A DNA stretch of 5,547 nt, from assembly GCA_011372345.1 (NCBI GenBank), contig DRTC01000409.1:1-5547 (forward strand), in the 5' to 3' direction. Below, piece after piece: positions 5,149-5,547 of this stretch; within the stretch, counting starts at the first letter, position 1; the number at the start of each line of letters is the position of its first letter. A model generated the notes under the pieces. The model searched no databases, had not been told where the DNA came from, and was given only the letters and a program-made list of their open reading frames with translations. This DNA comes from Candidatus Cloacimonadota bacterium. GTDB lineage: Bacteria; Cloacimonadota; Cloacimonadia; Cloacimonadales; TCS61. The position numbers were made by a program, and so were the translations under genes.

Positions 5149-5170
5149 ACCATTCACTTCAGTGAATGGT
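5149..5170. repeat. 10-bp hairpin with CTTCAG centre
   Basis: ACCATTCACT (5149-5158), TC, AGTGAATGGT (5161-5170) is a perfect inverted repeat whose centre reads CTTCAG. Its left arm overlaps the outer 13-bp inverted repeat at 5141-5153, so the two structures exclude each other. Confidence 0.75.
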
Positions 5171-5211
5171 AGTTAAAAGTAACCTGATTCGAATTTATTC
5201 GGGATATTTTC

Positions 5212-5223
5212 CGACTGAAGTCG
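5212..5223. repeat. Short hairpin with CTGAAG centre
   Basis: CGACT (5212-5216), GA, AGTCG (5219-5223). The centre CTGAAG is the reverse complement of the CTTCAG centre of the hairpin at 5149-5170, as if a similar element were present in the opposite orientation. Confidence 0.5.
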
Positions 5224-5243
5224 TTAATCGCATCTCTGTTTTT

Positions 5244-5263
5244 CCATCGAATAAATTCGATGG
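5244..5263. repeat. 9-bp hairpin CCATCGAAT/ATTCGATGG
   Basis: CCATCGAAT (5244-5252), AA, ATTCGATGG (5255-5263) is a perfect inverted repeat. It uses bases of both long-range inverted repeats (5248-5260 and 5260-5272), so it is an alternative to the long-range fold. Confidence 0.7.
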
Positions 5264-5295
5264 TTAATGTTTACCTGTTCTCGAATTATTTTGTT

Positions 5296-5300
5296 AGGAG
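5296..5300 (+). promoter_or_regulatory. Ribosome binding site AGGAG for the last gene
   Basis: AGGAG stands 6 nt before the ATG at 5307, an ideal spacing, and an in-frame TAG at 5295-5297 excludes any earlier start. This fixes 5307 as the start, ahead of the in-frame Met at residue 8. Confidence 0.8.
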
Positions 5301-5306
5301 CGAGTA

Positions 5307-5547
5307 ATGTTTCATTCGAAGAAAAAAATGAGAAAGTCGATTATTTTAATATTATTTCTGATATTGATGTCTATCTTGAACTCTTCGATCATTGTTGATT
5401 ATGGATCTGAACTTCCATCTGAAAGCATTCAAACAGAGATGATCGATGATGTTGAGTATTTCAAAGTCAACGAACTGAATAAGATCTTCCGAGCAAGGAT
5501 CAAAGAAAATCTGCTCGATCAGAGATTGTATGTCAATATGTATGGAC
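5307..5547 (+). CDS. Secreted protein, N-terminal part (possible cell-wall amidase; runs off the window)
   Basis: Eighty codons are visible. The protein starts MFHSKKKMRK, followed by a hydrophobic segment (about 11-30, SIILILFLILMSILNSSIIV), which is a signal peptide or membrane anchor. No lipobox cysteine is seen. The exported part begins with an acidic linker (DYGSELPSES), then VEYFKVNELNKIFRARIKENLLDQRLYVNMYG (49-80). This resembles the short alpha/beta 'copper amine oxidase N-terminal-like' or stalk domain: a Y-x-x-V/L-N-E-L strand-helix, then a strand ending in hydrophobics. Such domains often precede the catalytic domain of N-acetylmuramoyl-L-alanine amidases, which would fit an FtsEX-containing neighbourhood. 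The catalytic part is not in the window, so this is a guess; other exported proteins use the same domain. A good AGGAG site supports the start, and the hairpin-rich block at 5141-5272 lies just upstream. Confidence 0.6.
   Translation, partial: MFHSKKKMRKSIILILFLILMSILNSSIIVDYGSELPSESIQTEMIDDVEYFKVNELNKIFRARIKENLLDQRLYVNMYG

Larger units (their letters stand above)
5141..5272. repeat. Inverted-repeat-bounded block upstream of the last gene
   Basis: AAACATTAACCAT (5141-5153) and ATGGTTAATGTTT (5260-5272) are perfect 13-bp inverted repeats. Inside, TCGAATTTATTCG (5189-5201) is a second perfect 13-bp inverted repeat of 5248-5260, directly next to the outer right arm. The right side (5248-5272) could thus pair over 25 nt with two left segments separated by 35 nt. 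Local hairpins compete for the same bases. The block ends 34 nt before the start codon at 5307, so it may lie in that gene's leader. Confidence 0.7.

Overview
The window is AT-rich (roughly one-third G+C by eye). All recognisable genes are on the + strand. Gene content and style (a divergent FtsE/FtsX-like pair, PgsA, a DUF4837-type lipoprotein, AGGAG ribosome sites, AT-rich genes separated by hairpin-packed spacers) suggest a bacterium of the Fibrobacterota-Chlorobiota-Bacteroidota (FCB) superphylum, possibly Cloacimonadota-like. This placement comes from sequence style, not a database match, and is tentative.

Layout. Positions 1-96 hold a 9-bp tandem repeat. In the only open forward frame it encodes a Leu-Val-Glu repeat ending at a TAA at 90-92, so it is probably the C-terminal tail of a gene that begins outside the window. 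Next comes a tightly coupled cluster: a degenerate FtsE-like ABC ATPase (117-734), an FtsX-like four-helix membrane protein (731-1507) and phosphatidylglycerophosphate synthase PgsA (1504-2079). Both junctions have 4-nt stop/start overlaps. After a 196-nt spacer with four hairpins there is a DUF4837-type lipoprotein (2276-3340). A second spacer carries three copies of a GTAACTC...GAGAAA hairpin module and a clear intrinsic terminator (3511-3544). A 12-helix MFS transporter follows (3741-5039). The third spacer (5040-5306) is dense in inverted repeats. The window ends inside a secreted protein (5307 onward) whose N-terminus resembles the region ahead of the catalytic domain in some cell-wall amidases.

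How the genes may work together. FtsE/FtsX systems couple a cytoplasmic ATPase to activation of periplasmic cell-wall hydrolases, and PgsA makes anionic phospholipid, so the first three genes form an envelope-biogenesis operon. The lipoprotein and the final secreted protein also act at the envelope. The MFS transporter has no visible link to the others.

The most unusual content is in two places. One is the FtsE-like protein, which keeps Walker A but has changed nearly every residue needed for hydrolysis. The other is the set of spacer hairpins, whose flanks and loops recur while the stems change in a pairing-preserving way. They look like a dispersed family of structured repeats, one of which appears to serve as a terminator.
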